From Pedobacter sp. KBW06 (lineage in GTDB: Bacteria > Bacteroidota > Bacteroidia > Sphingobacteriales > Sphingobacteriaceae), in NCBI RefSeq assembly GCF_003852525.1, contig NZ_QAJL01000005.1:346853-410852 (forward strand): a stretch of 64,000 nucleotides of DNA, read 5' to 3'. Made by a program: the position numbers and the translations under genes. Shown piece after piece: positions 1 to 8,754 of this stretch. The first letter of the stretch is position 1; each line of letters starts with the position of its first letter. The notes under the pieces are model-generated. The model was not told the DNA's origin, did no database searches, and saw only the letters and a list, made by a program, of their open reading frames with translations.

Positions 1-1
1 A

Positions 2-1351
2 GAATGGAACAAAGAACTGAACAAGATCAGTATCAACGCTTCGGAAGATGATAAGGTGAATTTTTATACTGCAATGTACCATGCCTTTATCAACCCGACT
101 ACCTATGGGGATGTAAACGGACAATACAAAGGACTGGACCAGAACGTACATCAGGCTAATGGTTTTACCAATTACACCACCTTCTCGCTTTGGGATACTT
201 ACAGGGCCTTGCATCCTTTCTTTAACCTCATTCAGCCATCCAGAAACAACGATATGGTGAAGTCGATGATGGCCCATTACGATCAGAGTGCCTTGAAAAT
301 GCTGCCAATCTGGTCGCATTATGCAAACGACAACTGGTGCATGAGCGGTTACCATAGTGTTTCTGTCCTTGCTGATGCAATTATCAAAGGCGTATACGAT
401 GGTGATGCCGGAAAAGCACTGGAGGCCTGTATTACGACTGCTAATCACCGTAATTATGAGGGCATAGGAAAATACATTGATATGGGATACATTCCCGCAG
501 AGAGCAGCGGAACCTCGGTTTCGAATACCCTGGAATATGCTTACGACGATTGGTGTATCGCGCAGATCGCTAAAAAACTGGGTAAGCAGGACATTTATGA
601 AAGCTTTTTGAAACGCTCTGGGAACTGGAAAAACGTATATGATAAAAGCATTGGCTTTATGCGCCCGAGACTGGCCGACGGTACTTTTAAAAAGGATTTT
701 GATGTACTGAGCACCCACGGACAAGGATTTATAGAAGGAAATACCTGGAACTACAGCTTTTTTGTACCTCATGATCCGGAATCCTTAATGGCTGCAATGG
801 GAGGAAAACAGAAGTTTGGCGCCCGGATAGACAGCTTATTCAACATGCACCTTCCGGACGAATTTTTTGCCGATACCGAAGACATTACCAGAGAAGGGAT
901 TATTGGCGGATATGTGCATGGCAATGAACCTGCCCACCATGTGGCATATTTGTACAACTGGGCGGGTCAACCCTGGAAAACGCAGCAAAGGGTCCGCATG
1001 ATTTTAAAAATGCAATACAAACCGACACCGGACGGATTGGGAGGAAATGACGATTGTGGCCAGATGAGCGCCTGGTATATGTTTTCTTCTTTAGGCTTCT
1101 ATCCGGTTTCTCCGGGCTCAGATGAGTATGCACTGGGAAGCCCGGCCGTAAAGTCTGCCAGTTTACAACTGGAAGGAGGGAAGACCTTTAGTATTGATGC
1201 CATTAACCAGAGTGATAAAAATGTTTATGTACAAAAAGTACTGTTAAATGGAAATATCTTAACGGGAAATATGATTAAACATCAAGATATTGTAAAAGGT
1301 GGCAAATTAACATTCTATATGTCTTCAAAACCGACTAAAAATTCAAAATAG
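2..1351 (+). CDS. GH92 family alpha-mannosidase, 5'-truncated by window edge
   Basis: This is the C-terminal part of a glycoside hydrolase family 92 exo-alpha-mannosidase, a calcium-dependent enzyme that trims terminal mannose from N-glycans or mannans. The open frame runs back to base 2 without a stop, reading EWNKELNKI before the GTG at 56, so that GTG is an internal valine and not the start. About 449 residues are present of a family that is usually 720-780 residues long. The segment HGNEPAHH (Glu codon at 926) carries the acid residue expected for the family, and GGNDDCGQMSAW (Asp codons 1049 and 1052) carries the base and calcium region. The signal peptide and N-terminal beta-sandwich would lie upstream of the window. 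A strong hairpin terminator follows. The substrate cannot be read from this part. Confidence 0.93.
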   Translation, partial: EWNKELNKISINASEDDKVNFYTAMYHAFINPTTYGDVNGQYKGLDQNVHQANGFTNYTTFSLWDTYRALHPFFNLIQPSRNNDMVKSMMAHYDQSALKMLPIWSHYANDNWCMSGYHSVSVLADAIIKGVYDGDAGKALEACITTANHRNYEGIGKYIDMGYIPAESSGTSVSNTLEYAYDDWCIAQIAKKLGKQDIYESFLKRSGNWKNVYDKSIGFMRPRLADGTFKKDFDVLSTHGQGFIEGNTWNYSFFVPHDPESLMAAMGGKQKFGARIDSLFNMHLPDEFFADTEDITREGIIGGYVHGNEPAHHVAYLYNWAGQPWKTQQRVRMILKMQYKPTPDGLGGNDDCGQMSAWYMFSSLGFYPVSPGSDEYALGSPAVKSASLQLEGGKTFSIDAINQSDKNVYVQKVLLNGNILTGNMIKHQDIVKGGKLTFYMSSKPTKNSK

Positions 1352-1399
1352 GTTATAATTAATCAACCAAAAGCTGATAATTTACAACCAACAGGAATA

Positions 1400-1456
1400 A
1401 AACCATAAAATCCGCTAAAATCAATTAAGAATTTTAGCGGATTTCATGGTTTTTAT
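1400..1456 (+). terminator. Long hairpin terminator after GH92 gene
   Basis: Bases 1400-1421 and 1431-1452 form a 22-bp stem with one mismatch and a 9-base loop, followed by a T-rich tail. It lies between the plus-strand GH92 gene and the minus-strand gene ending at 1565, so it could serve both. Confidence 0.75.
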
Positions 1457-1564
1457 AAAAATAATGCAGATATTCATGTTACGATCAATAATCGCTCATA
1501 GACAGGCGTTTGTCGTATAAAATTTAGGTTTGATACGGCCGGGTCCTCCGGCCCTATCTATTCC

Positions 1565-1885
1565 TTAAACGAAAGCCGGAACAGCACTGTCCGGATCATT
1601 TCCCTGAATTTGATTTCTCCTGATATCAGAAAGCTCTGTTGGTTTTCTAATGATCTTTTTATTGATGCCTACTGCACCGTTATACAATAATATTCCACCT
1701 AATAAAGTCTCTTGTATGCCAAGAAAAGGGTGTTTTGAAATGGCCCTTATGCCTCTTTGAAAGATATAAGCACCCGCGATGATAGAAACTATTCTTTTGC
1801 CTGCGTCTAATTCTTCCGTATCGTATGCACTTAACAATGATTTTGCTGCTATAATCCCTAATTTATTCTTTAATATTCCAAACAT
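1565..1885 (-). CDS. Small hydrophobic protein, DUF2892-like
   Basis: This 106-residue protein has two hydrophobic segments, roughly residues 31-45 (IVSIIAGAYIFQRG) and 57-73 (GIQETLLGGILLYNGAVG), separated by a short basic loop. The pattern of a glycine-rich pair of membrane helices is like YgaP/DUF2892 inner-membrane proteins, but the match is only by general shape. The C-terminal 35 residues are polar. No neighbour suggests a function: upstream on the same strand is the nucleoside phosphorylase, about 100 bases away. It starts at ATG 1885. Function unknown. Confidence 0.55.
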   Translation of the reverse strand: MFGILKNKLGIIAAKSLLSAYDTEELDAGKRIVSIIAGAYIFQRGIRAISKHPFLGIQETLLGGILLYNGAVGINKKIIRKPTELSDIRRNQIQGNDPDSAVPAFV

Positions 1886-1984
1886 AATTCTTCGTTCTAT
1901 ATTACCAAATCAACACGATCAGCAACGTTTTGTTTGAAAATTCTGAAAATGACTCAAACACAAATCGTTACCATGAGCCCTAGT

Positions 1985-2854
1985 TTAGCTCAATTTATCA
2001 AGGACCATCCGGATGGCTTTATCCACGACCTGATCGGGTGTTTTACTAAATTCAAAATTTACCCTGCTTGCAAGAATGGCATTCACCGAAAGCGCCTTAT
2101 GTCCGAGGGCTTTTGCCAGTGCATAAATGCCGGCGGTTTCCATCTCCAGATTGGTGATCCTGTATTTGCCATACTGGAAAGTATTCAGCAATTCGATGAA
2201 ATTAGGAATCGCATTCTTTGCACGGACCTGTCTGCCCTGAGGCGCATAAAATCCAGGGGCAGTCACGGTAATTCCCTGTACCATTTCTCCTCCGATCCGG
2301 TTTAACAAACCAGGGTCAGCGGCAGTCAGGTAAGGATGAATTCCTTTGATGTGTGAGGCGTGGGAATGGAAGGCTTCCAGAATCGGACGCTCGTCCACAG
2401 ACAATTCATGGATGTAATACTTCATTAAAGCATCCAGCCCCAGGCCGAAAGAAGAGGCGAGAATGGTGCCCATGGGCAGGTCTGCCTGTATGGCACCGGA
2501 AGTTCCCACGCGAATGATGTCCAGGGATACCAGGTCTTTTTTCACTTCCCTGGTTTCAAAATCAACATTTACCAGGGCATCTAGTTCATTAAAGACAATG
2601 TCGATATTGTCTGTTCCGATCCCTGTAGAGATCACGGTAATCCGCTTCTGGCCAAGATAACCGGTATGTGTCAGAAATTCACGCTTTCCCTTTTTGAGTT
2701 CTATGCGGTCAAAATGTTTGGATATTTCAGAAACCCGGTCCGGATCACCCACGGTAATTACCGTATGGGCAAGGTCTTCAGGTAATAAGTTCAGGTGGTA
2801 AATGGTACCGTCCTGATTGATGATTAAATCTGCTTCAGATAATTTATTTCCCAT
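1985..2854 (-). CDS. Nucleoside phosphorylase (uridine phosphorylase-like)
   Basis: This 289-residue cytoplasmic enzyme belongs to the PNP/UDP phosphorylase family, which splits nucleosides with phosphate into a base and ribose-1-phosphate. The phosphate-binding motif VGDPDR lies near residues 36-41, followed by RVGTSGAIQADLPMG and the nucleoside and ribose-binding NLEMETAGIYALAKALGH near the C-terminus. The ETAG-type Met-Glu pair binds ribose in this family. The protein is about 35 residues longer than E. coli Udp, mainly at the N-terminus, as is usual for the Bacteroidota version. Base specificity (uridine or other) cannot be decided by reading. It appears to be a single gene, with 61 bases separating it from yigZ upstream on the same strand. 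Confidence 0.85.
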   Translation of the reverse strand: MGNKLSEADLIINQDGTIYHLNLLPEDLAHTVITVGDPDRVSEISKHFDRIELKKGKREFLTHTGYLGQKRITVISTGIGTDNIDIVFNELDALVNVDFETREVKKDLVSLDIIRVGTSGAIQADLPMGTILASSFGLGLDALMKYYIHELSVDERPILEAFHSHASHIKGIHPYLTAADPGLLNRIGGEMVQGITVTAPGFYAPQGRQVRAKNAIPNFIELLNTFQYGKYRITNLEMETAGIYALAKALGHKALSVNAILASRVNFEFSKTPDQVVDKAIRMVLDKLS

Positions 2855-2915
2855 AATTTGGAGATTGATCTCACAAACCTATGAAACGACGATGAGTTTA
2901 CCTAGAATTTATCGA

Positions 2916-3530
2916 TCAGGAAGTAAAAAGGTAGGCCGTTTTCAGGCCTTCGATCTTTTCCAGCTTGCCTAAAACGACATTCAAACTGGCTTTCCGTACT
3001 TCAAACCTGATCGTACAGGAATTGTCAAAATTCTGGGACAGGATGTTCAGCTGCTCCTCTTTGAAAAGGCGCATCACATCGTTCATCATCAGGTAATCAA
3101 AAGTAACCTCATAAATATCGTTCACTGTTCTTTCCACCACCTCCGCAGCCTGGATCGCTTCCACAGCCGCAGTTTTGTAGGCATTGATCAAGCCCGGAAC
3201 ACCGAGTAAGGTTCCGCCAAAATAACGGACCACCACCACGAGGATATTGGTGACGTCGGCAGAGAGTAAAGCATTTAAAATGGGTCTTCCTGCAGTCCCC
3301 GAAGGCTCTCCATCGTCCTGAATCCTAAATACGCCACGGTCCGGACTGAGGCGTAAAGCCCAGCAGAAATGCCTTGCTTTTCCATGTTCCGAGCGAAGAT
3401 GGGCAAGAAGTGCTTTTACTTCATCTTCTGACCGGATCGGGTAAGCAAAGCCGAGAAATTTACTTCCACGGTCTTTAAAGAGGCCTTCGGAAGGACTGGT
3501 GATGGTTCTGTAGGTATCGTCAAAAAGCAT
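2916..3530 (-). CDS. yigZ: YigZ/IMPACT family protein (UPF0029)
   Basis: This 204-residue protein is of the YigZ/IMPACT family, conserved proteins of unclear biochemical role that are linked to translation regulation in eukaryotes. The signature region includes GSKFLGFAYPI, ARHFCWALRL, DDGEPSGTAGRPIL and VVVVRYFGGTLLGVPGLI, all characteristic of UPF0029. The C-terminal 60 residues match the small DUF1949-like domain. Its ATG lies inside the 3' end of the DMT transporter gene (11-base overlap), so it is probably translated as the last gene of a ribD-transporter-yigZ operon on the minus strand. Confidence 0.88.
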   Translation of the reverse strand: MLFDDTYRTITSPSEGLFKDRGSKFLGFAYPIRSEDEVKALLAHLRSEHGKARHFCWALRLSPDRGVFRIQDDGEPSGTAGRPILNALLSADVTNILVVVVRYFGGTLLGVPGLINAYKTAAVEAIQAAEVVERTVNDIYEVTFDYLMMNDVMRLFKEEQLNILSQNFDNSCTIRFEVRKASLNVVLGKLEKIEGLKTAYLFTS

Positions 3531-4386
3531 ATATCTGGGATAGTCGTATTAAAATGATGGCCATTAATGCAAGTGCCAGGCCTGCATAATTGTACTTGTT
3601 CATTTTTTCTTTAAAAATGAGAATGCCGATCAGGCTTCCTAAAATGATCACCCCAATGTTCATGGCGGCAAATACCGTAGATGGGCTCTTGGCCATGGCC
3701 TGGTGTGCTTTCAGGTAAAAGAGAATGTTTCCGAAATTGAAAAATCCAAGGATACAGCCACAAAGAAAGTTCACCAATTGCAGTTTCTGTTTTTTAACCA
3801 CAGAAAGATAAAGAATGGCGATCAGGGAAATGATAAAGGAAAGACCGAAGATCAGGATCAATGAACTGGTATAAGGGATTTGTTTCAGCTGGGAAACCTG
3901 TTTAAAGAGGATATCTATTGCGCCAAAGCCCACAAATACCAGCAATGGATAGATCCAGCTGCCCGCATTGGCAGAGGATTTCGTTTTCCGGTACAAGGTG
4001 AGGATAATGGCCAGAAATCCCAGGATCAGGCCCAGGACTTTTAGGGTGTTAAAATGGTCTCCAAACAGAAAATAGGCAGCAAGGATAGAAATAAACAAGG
4101 ATAAACGCTGTGCAATGTCCGTTTTTACAATGCCAATATTTCTGACCGAAGCAGCTAGAAACCAGAAAACTACGGGTAGTAAAACGCCAAGGCCCAGGTA
4201 AACAGGAGAGAAGGAAGCACCGGATAGCTCTTTTAAAGAAGGTTTAAAAAAGAAACAGCTCATTGCAATGGCAAAGAGGTAGTTCCAGGTCACCGCCTGT
4301 AGAATGTTTATTTTATACCTGCGGGCAAGTTTTAACAATACGGCAACGGTTACGCTGCAACAGATACTGATAATTAAATAGATCAT
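3520..4386 (-). CDS. EamA/DMT-family membrane transporter
   Basis: This 288-residue integral membrane protein has about ten hydrophobic helices in two similar halves, the architecture of the drug/metabolite transporter (EamA) superfamily. The helix near residue 240 (FAAMNIGVIILGSLIGILIF), followed by a KEKMNKYNYAGLALALMAII segment, is the usual second EamA ending. The substrate is unknown. It is the middle gene of a tight operon: only 2 bases separate it from ribD upstream, and it overlaps yigZ downstream by 11 bases. Sitting behind ribD does not by itself make it a riboflavin transporter. Confidence 0.82.
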   Translation of the reverse strand: MIYLIISICCSVTVAVLLKLARRYKINILQAVTWNYLFAIAMSCFFFKPSLKELSGASFSPVYLGLGVLLPVVFWFLAASVRNIGIVKTDIAQRLSLFISILAAYFLFGDHFNTLKVLGLILGFLAIILTLYRKTKSSANAGSWIYPLLVFVGFGAIDILFKQVSQLKQIPYTSSLILIFGLSFIISLIAILYLSVVKKQKLQLVNFLCGCILGFFNFGNILFYLKAHQAMAKSPSTVFAAMNIGVIILGSLIGILIFKEKMNKYNYAGLALALMAIILIRLSQIYAF

Positions 4387-4388
4387 GT

Positions 4389-5441
4389 TTAACGCTTATT
4401 TTGATAAATGCTCAGCTGGTCTTTTCCAATTTGCTGTGTCTCTGTGATCATTCCATTGATTTGTGGCGACAACACACCATCCGGCCAGGAAATGGAAGCG
4501 GTAAATACCCTTGCTTCATCCCATAATCCTGCGCTGATAAACTGATCCAGAAGGTTCGCCCCGCCATCGATAATCACAGACTGAATGTCCATCAGGTACA
4601 GTTGAAAAGCAATCTTTTGAGGCAGGTAATACTGCATATCTTCCATTTGGACGAAGTGGACACTGCCAACAACATCTGTCTTTACTTCGTTGAATATAAT
4701 TGTTTTAGCAGCATCATCATAAAGATGATGTTCAGATGGAACCTCAAGGTTCCGGTCGATCAGCAGGCGGACAGGATTTCTGCCTGGCCACTCGCGTGCA
4801 TTGAGCTGGGGGTTGTCTACCATGGCCGTTCTTTTTCCAACAAGCACTGCATCCTCTTCCGTTCTCCATTTGTGGACCAGGCGTTTAGCAAGCGGGGAAC
4901 TGATCCAGCGCTGTTCGTCTCCTACAGGAGCAAAAAAACCATTGGCCGTTCTGGCCCATTTCAGGATGATGTACGGTCTTTTTTGTAGAATTCTGGTGAA
5001 AAAGCGACGGTTTAACCAGGAACATTCCTTTTCAAGCACACCGGAAATGACTTCAATTCCTGCATTTTTTAGTTTCCCGATACCTTTGCCGTCTACAGCT
5101 TCAAAGGGGTCCCGGTTTCCTATAACGACGCGCTTAAGCTCATGCCTGATCAGGAGGTCGGCACAGGGAGGGGTTTTGCCAAAATGGGCACAGGGCTCCA
5201 GAGAGACATAGGCAGTCGCGTTTTTTAACAACAATGCCGCTGCTTCGTTTCCGTACCTTTCAAATACTGCTTTTACCGCATTTACTTCGGCATGGGCCTC
5301 CCCAATTTTCTGGTGGTATCCTTCACCTATAATTTTCCCTTCGCTTACGATGACACAACCTACCATTGGGTTTGGGCTTACATTACCCATTCCCAGGCTA
5401 GCCAGTTCCAGGCATCTTTGCATATATAATTCATCGGTCAT
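4389..5441 (-). CDS. ribD: Bifunctional riboflavin biosynthesis deaminase/reductase RibD
   Basis: RibD carries out two steps of riboflavin synthesis: deamination of diaminohydroxyphosphoribosylaminopyrimidine and reduction of the ribosyl side chain. The N-terminal deaminase has the zinc motif HAEVNAV (His50, Glu52) and the second zinc site EPCAHFGKTPPC (Cys84, Cys93). The C-terminal reductase begins near residue 155 with RPYIILKWARTANG, and DGGANLLDQFISAGLWDE is its conserved late motif. The length of 350 residues is normal. It is divergent from prmC with 40 bases between the two starts. A TACTTTTG element ends 5 bases before its ATG, suggesting a leaderless message. Confidence 0.95.
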   Translation of the reverse strand: MTDELYMQRCLELASLGMGNVSPNPMVGCVIVSEGKIIGEGYHQKIGEAHAEVNAVKAVFERYGNEAAALLLKNATAYVSLEPCAHFGKTPPCADLLIRHELKRVVIGNRDPFEAVDGKGIGKLKNAGIEVISGVLEKECSWLNRRFFTRILQKRPYIILKWARTANGFFAPVGDEQRWISSPLAKRLVHKWRTEEDAVLVGKRTAMVDNPQLNAREWPGRNPVRLLIDRNLEVPSEHHLYDDAAKTIIFNEVKTDVVGSVHFVQMEDMQYYLPQKIAFQLYLMDIQSVIIDGGANLLDQFISAGLWDEARVFTASISWPDGVLSPQINGMITETQQIGKDQLSIYQNKR

Positions 5442-5446
5442 TGAAG

Positions 5447-5454
5447 CAAAAGTA
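5447..5454 (-). promoter_or_regulatory. TAnnTTTG -7 element of ribD
   Basis: On the minus strand the sequence is TACTTTTG, matching the Bacteroidota -7 consensus TAnnTTTG. Only five bases separate it from the ribD ATG at 5441, so transcription would start at or next to the start codon. Confidence 0.5.
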
Positions 5455-5475
5455 AGGTATATTGTTCGATTTACT

Positions 5476-5483
5476 TACTTTTG
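5476..5483 (+). promoter_or_regulatory. TAnnTTTG -7 element of prmC
   Basis: TACTTTTG matches the Bacteroidota -7 consensus. Six bases separate it from the ATG at 5490, again pointing to a leaderless or nearly leaderless transcript. It is back to back with the ribD element. Confidence 0.5.
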
Positions 5484-5489
5484 CAGGGC

Positions 5490-6326
5490 ATGAATTTAAG
5501 CCAGTTATTACATCATTTTAAGGAAGAATTGAAGGATGTTTATGAGGAAGAGGAAGTTAAGTCTATTTTTTCCATCAGCGTAGAACACTTGTTACAACTC
5601 AGGAGAAGCCAGCTGATGTTAAACTGGGAAAAACAACCGGGGCCGGAAATACTCCGTTCATTTATCAGCATTTTGGAAGGTTTAAAGGCGCAGAAGCCGA
5701 TTCAGTACCTGCTGGGAGAAGCTTTTTTCTACGGGGCAGTCTTTAAGGTCAACGAGGCGGTTTTGATTCCAAGACCTGAAACAGAGGAGCTGGTAGACTG
5801 GATTCTGGAAGAAAAAGCAGAGGGGCAGGTAGTGGTCGACTTTGGTACGGGGACGGGTTGTATTGCCATCAGCTTAAAGAAACACCTGAAAGATGCCAGC
5901 GTAACTGCGGTTGATATTTCTGAAGAAGCGCTCCGGATCGCCTCAGAAAATGCATTGATCAATCAAACCGAGGTCAGCTTTATTCATGCCGACATTTTAA
6001 CTTTTCAAAGCAGGACTGAGTTTGACATTATTGTGAGCAATCCGCCTTACATTACAGAAAAGGAAAGGGCAGCAATGCATCAGAATGTTCTTGCTCATGA
6101 ACCGCACCTGGCTTTGTTCGTTACCGACGAAAGGCCCTTGCTGTTCTATGAAGCAGTGGCTGATTTTGCCCTGCGCAACTTAAAGAAAAATGGTGCTTTG
6201 TACTTCGAGATCAATGAGTATTTAGCTAAGGAAACCATTCAGATGTTAAAGGATAAATCTTTTATTTCCATTGAATTGAGAAAAGATATGCAGGGAAAAG
6301 ACCGCATGATTCGTGCCCGCTTATAG
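5490..6326 (+). CDS. prmC: Release factor glutamine methyltransferase PrmC (HemK)
   Basis: PrmC methylates the glutamine of the GGQ motif in peptide-chain release factors, using S-adenosylmethionine. The SAM-binding motif VVDFGTGTGCIAISLKKHL and the catalytic NPPY motif (in DIIVSNPPYITEKERAAM) are both present, as is the N-terminal helical domain that recognises release factors. The frame is open from a TTG at 5481, but the ATG at 5490 gives the usual 278-residue protein and sits right behind a -7 promoter element, so I start it there. It is convergent with xerD, whose stop is 11 bases downstream. Confidence 0.93.
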   Translation: MNLSQLLHHFKEELKDVYEEEEVKSIFSISVEHLLQLRRSQLMLNWEKQPGPEILRSFISILEGLKAQKPIQYLLGEAFFYGAVFKVNEAVLIPRPETEELVDWILEEKAEGQVVVDFGTGTGCIAISLKKHLKDASVTAVDISEEALRIASENALINQTEVSFIHADILTFQSRTEFDIIVSNPPYITEKERAAMHQNVLAHEPHLALFVTDERPLLFYEAVADFALRNLKKNGALYFEINEYLAKETIQMLKDKSFISIELRKDMQGKDRMIRARL

Positions 6327-6337
6327 CAGGTTGCTGT

Positions 6338-7237
6338 TTAAGTTCTGGAATGAAATTCTGTGATGATGCCTTTCAGGTAATCGCGGTCCAGGTGGGTATA
6401 AATCTCTGTAGTGGTAATGCTGGAATGCCCAAGCATTTCCTGTACTGCACGCAGATCTGCGCCACCCTCAATCAAATGCGTTGCAAAGGAATGTCTGAAG
6501 GTATGTGGGCTGATGCTTTTCTTCAAACCGGATTTTAAAGCGAGGTCTTTGATCAGTGTAAAGACTGAAATCCTGGACAATCCGCTTCCACGACGGTTTA
6601 AGAAGATAAAATCTTCCTGTCCTTTTTGTACAGGAACATGAACCCTGCTTTCTTCCAGATAGATTTTGATGTATTTCAGGGCCGACTGTCCGATGGGGAC
6701 AATCCTTTCTTTATTTCCTTTTCCAATAACTTTGATAAACTCTGCATCGGGAAAAACATTGGAAATCCTCAGGTTTATCAATTCCGTTACCCGCAGACCG
6801 CAACTGTAAAGCACTTCCAGAATGGCCTTGTTTCGCATTCCTTCGGGTTTTGCCGCATCTATGGCGGCAATTAATCCGTTGATCTCTTCGATGTTCAGGA
6901 CATCCGGAAGCTTTCTGCTCAGCCTTGGGGTCTCGATCAATGCCGAAGGATCTTCTGCAATGATCTGTTCCAGTAAAAGAAAACCAAAGAAAGATTTGAT
7001 CCCCGAAAGCACTCTTGCCTGTGTGGAAGCCTGCATTCCCAGCTCATTGATCCAGGAGATGAACAACTTCAGGTCGCCCGCAGTAATCTCCTTAACATGA
7101 GGTGTTTTATTGACGGATTCGAAGTATTGAAACAGCTTTTGAACATCATTCAGATAGGCCTCAATGGAGTTCGATGAAAGGGATCGTTCCAGTTTCAAAT
7201 ACGCTTTAAAAGAAGGGAAGTAAGGGTTATTAATCAC
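6338..7237 (-). CDS. xerD: Tyrosine site-specific recombinase XerD/XerC
   Basis: This 299-residue tyrosine recombinase is of the XerC/XerD type that resolves chromosome dimers at dif. An N-terminal SAM-like domain (about residues 5-90) precedes the catalytic domain, where all key residues are visible: Arg149 (SCGLRVTEL), Lys173 (GKGNKER), His245 and Arg248 (HTFRH), His271 (LGHSS) and nucleophile Tyr280 (EIYTHLD). It starts with GTG at 7237 and is divergent from aroQ, an arrangement common in Bacteroidota and there usually named XerD. There is no integrase-style context such as att sites or phage genes, so this is the housekeeping recombinase. XerC versus XerD cannot be settled by reading alone. 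Confidence 0.92.
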   Translation of the reverse strand: MINNPYFPSFKAYLKLERSLSSNSIEAYLNDVQKLFQYFESVNKTPHVKEITAGDLKLFISWINELGMQASTQARVLSGIKSFFGFLLLEQIIAEDPSALIETPRLSRKLPDVLNIEEINGLIAAIDAAKPEGMRNKAILEVLYSCGLRVTELINLRISNVFPDAEFIKVIGKGNKERIVPIGQSALKYIKIYLEESRVHVPVQKGQEDFIFLNRRGSGLSRISVFTLIKDLALKSGLKKSISPHTFRHSFATHLIEGGADLRAVQEMLGHSSITTTEIYTHLDRDYLKGIITEFHSRT

Positions 7238-7268
7238 ACAAAAATTTTCTACTGTAACTTTTTAACTT

Positions 7269-7276
7269 TAAGTTTG
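7269..7276 (+). promoter_or_regulatory. TAnnTTTG -7 element of aroQ
   Basis: TAAGTTTG matches the Bacteroidota -7 consensus and ends five bases before the aroQ ATG at 7282. No ribosome binding site fits between them, so the message is probably leaderless. Confidence 0.5.
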
Positions 7277-7281
7277 AGCTA

Positions 7282-7701
7282 ATGAAGATACAAATTATTA
7301 ACGGCCCAAATTTAAACCTTTTAGGTATTCGTGAGCCGGGAATCTACGGAAGTTTAGGTTTTGACGAGTATATCGAACAATTAAGGGCGATGTACAGCAT
7401 TCTGGAAATCGATTATTTTCAAAGCAATGTAGAAGGAGAGCTGATCAATAAATTACATGAAGTTGGTTTTACATATGATGGAATTGTGATCAATGCAGGT
7501 GGGTATACCCATACTTCTGTGGCACTTGCCGATGCCATTGCAGCGATCAATACGCCGGTAATCGAGGTTCATGTATCTAATATCTATGCGAGAGAAGAAT
7601 ACAGACATGTATCGCTGACTGGTAAAAACTGTAAAGGGGTATTGACCGGATTTGGCCTTGATGGCTATCGTTTGGCCATAGAAAGTCTGTTGAAAAGCTA
7701 A
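7282..7701 (+). CDS. aroQ: Type II 3-dehydroquinate dehydratase
   Basis: AroQ converts 3-dehydroquinate to 3-dehydroshikimate in the shikimate pathway. The 139-residue length and motifs are typical of the type II dodecameric enzyme: NGPNLNLLGIREPGIYG at the N-terminus with the catalytic Tyr22, INAGGYTHTSVALADAI in the middle, and EVHVSNIYAREEYRHVS with the active-site His97. It is followed after 7 bases by an M28 peptidase gene, so the two are probably co-transcribed. Its own promoter element lies directly upstream in the xerD-aroQ divergent gap. Confidence 0.95.
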   Translation: MKIQIINGPNLNLLGIREPGIYGSLGFDEYIEQLRAMYSILEIDYFQSNVEGELINKLHEVGFTYDGIVINAGGYTHTSVALADAIAAINTPVIEVHVSNIYAREEYRHVSLTGKNCKGVLTGFGLDGYRLAIESLLKS

Positions 7702-7708
7702 AGAGATC

Positions 7709-8671
7709 ATGAGAAAAATTATTTTGTTTGCCTTATGCTCTGCCATAAGTGCATCTGCTTTTGCGCAAGCCGACATTACCGAAAAAGAACTTAAAGAACA
7801 CCTCTGGACCCTGGCATCACCAAAGATGAAGGGACGTTTCCCGGGAACGGCAGAGAATAAAAAAGTCGTGGAATACCTGACCAAACAATTTAAAAAATCA
7901 GGTATTGCGCCATATCAGGGCAGTTACCTGCAGGAATTTACCGCGAAAATAAGGGTTAAAAAAGGAGTCACAGATACCCCATATGCCAAAACTCAAAATG
8001 TGATCGGCTATATTGAAGGGAACGACCCGCAGTTAAAAAACGAATTTATAGTGATAGGAGCCCATTATGATCACCTGGGAATGGGAGGGGCTTCTTCCAA
8101 AAAACCAGATACCACTGCCATTCATTATGGTGCCGACGACAATGCAAGCGGAACGGCTGCACTTTTAGAGATCGCAGAAAAACTCGCTGCAAATAAAGCA
8201 AACCTGAAACGCAGCATTCTGATCATTGCATTTGGAGCAGAAGAACAAGGTTTGCTGGGCTCAAAGTATTTTACAGAACATCCCCTGGTGCCATTGTCGC
8301 AGATTAAACTGATGATCAATATGGACATGGTGGGCAGGATGAATAGCGAGAAACATTTGTACATGGGTGGCGCAGCTACTTTTGACGGGGGAATGGAACT
8401 GATGAAAAGCCTTGGGCCGGAGATCGGCATCAACCCGATTGTAAATGCCTATGATGTAGGAGGCTCGGACCATGTTTCCTTTTACAAGAAGAACATCCCT
8501 GTTTTGGGCTTTCATACCGGTGGACATCCACAATACCATACCCCTGAAGACGATAGAAAACTGATCAATATTGCCGGAGAAAAGCTGGTATGCGATTACA
8601 TCTATAAGGCACTGGTGACGGTAGCAAACAGGAGCGGAGCGATCTTGTTTGTTCCGGAAAAGAAAAACTAA
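7709..8671 (+). CDS. Secreted M28 family metallopeptidase
   Basis: This 320-residue zinc aminopeptidase-like enzyme has a cleavable signal peptide (about residues 1-19, ending SASAFAQ), so it acts outside the cytoplasm. The two-zinc M28 ligand set is visible in order: GAHYDHLG (His), GADDNASGTAALLEIA (bridging Asp), AFGAEEQGLLGS (Glu-Glu pair with the general base), NMDMVGRM (Asp) and QYHTPEDD (His). It lies 7 bases behind aroQ and is probably in the same transcript, although no functional link is obvious. The family includes aminopeptidases and glutaminyl cyclase-like members; which activity applies is not clear. Confidence 0.9.
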   Translation: MRKIILFALCSAISASAFAQADITEKELKEHLWTLASPKMKGRFPGTAENKKVVEYLTKQFKKSGIAPYQGSYLQEFTAKIRVKKGVTDTPYAKTQNVIGYIEGNDPQLKNEFIVIGAHYDHLGMGGASSKKPDTTAIHYGADDNASGTAALLEIAEKLAANKANLKRSILIIAFGAEEQGLLGSKYFTEHPLVPLSQIKLMINMDMVGRMNSEKHLYMGGAATFDGGMELMKSLGPEIGINPIVNAYDVGGSDHVSFYKKNIPVLGFHTGGHPQYHTPEDDRKLINIAGEKLVCDYIYKALVTVANRSGAILFVPEKKN

Positions 8672-8672
8672 A

Positions 8673-8735
8673 GTTCTTCAAAAGAAGAATGGATGGGTTT
8701 AGTACTGTTTATCCAATGAGAAACAGTACCAAACC
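8673..8735. other. Two hairpins in the convergent gap
   Basis: Bases 8673-8690 form a small TTCTT/AAGAA hairpin, and 8696-8710 pairs with 8721-8735 in a 15-bp stem with one mismatch. Neither is followed by a T-run, so they are not classic terminators, although they sit where the M28 and GT2 transcripts converge. Confidence 0.4.
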
Positions 8736-8754
8736 TGTAAAAAACAAGCCGGAT

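Noticed and set aside
1934-2305. Open frame on the plus strand (123 aa)
   Set aside because: It is antisense to the nucleoside phosphorylase gene, whose motifs are unmistakable.
6338-7237. Tyrosine recombinase as mark of a mobile element
   Set aside because: No att-like repeats, phage or transfer genes are nearby, and the divergent aroQ neighbour is a usual housekeeping context for Xer in this phylum.
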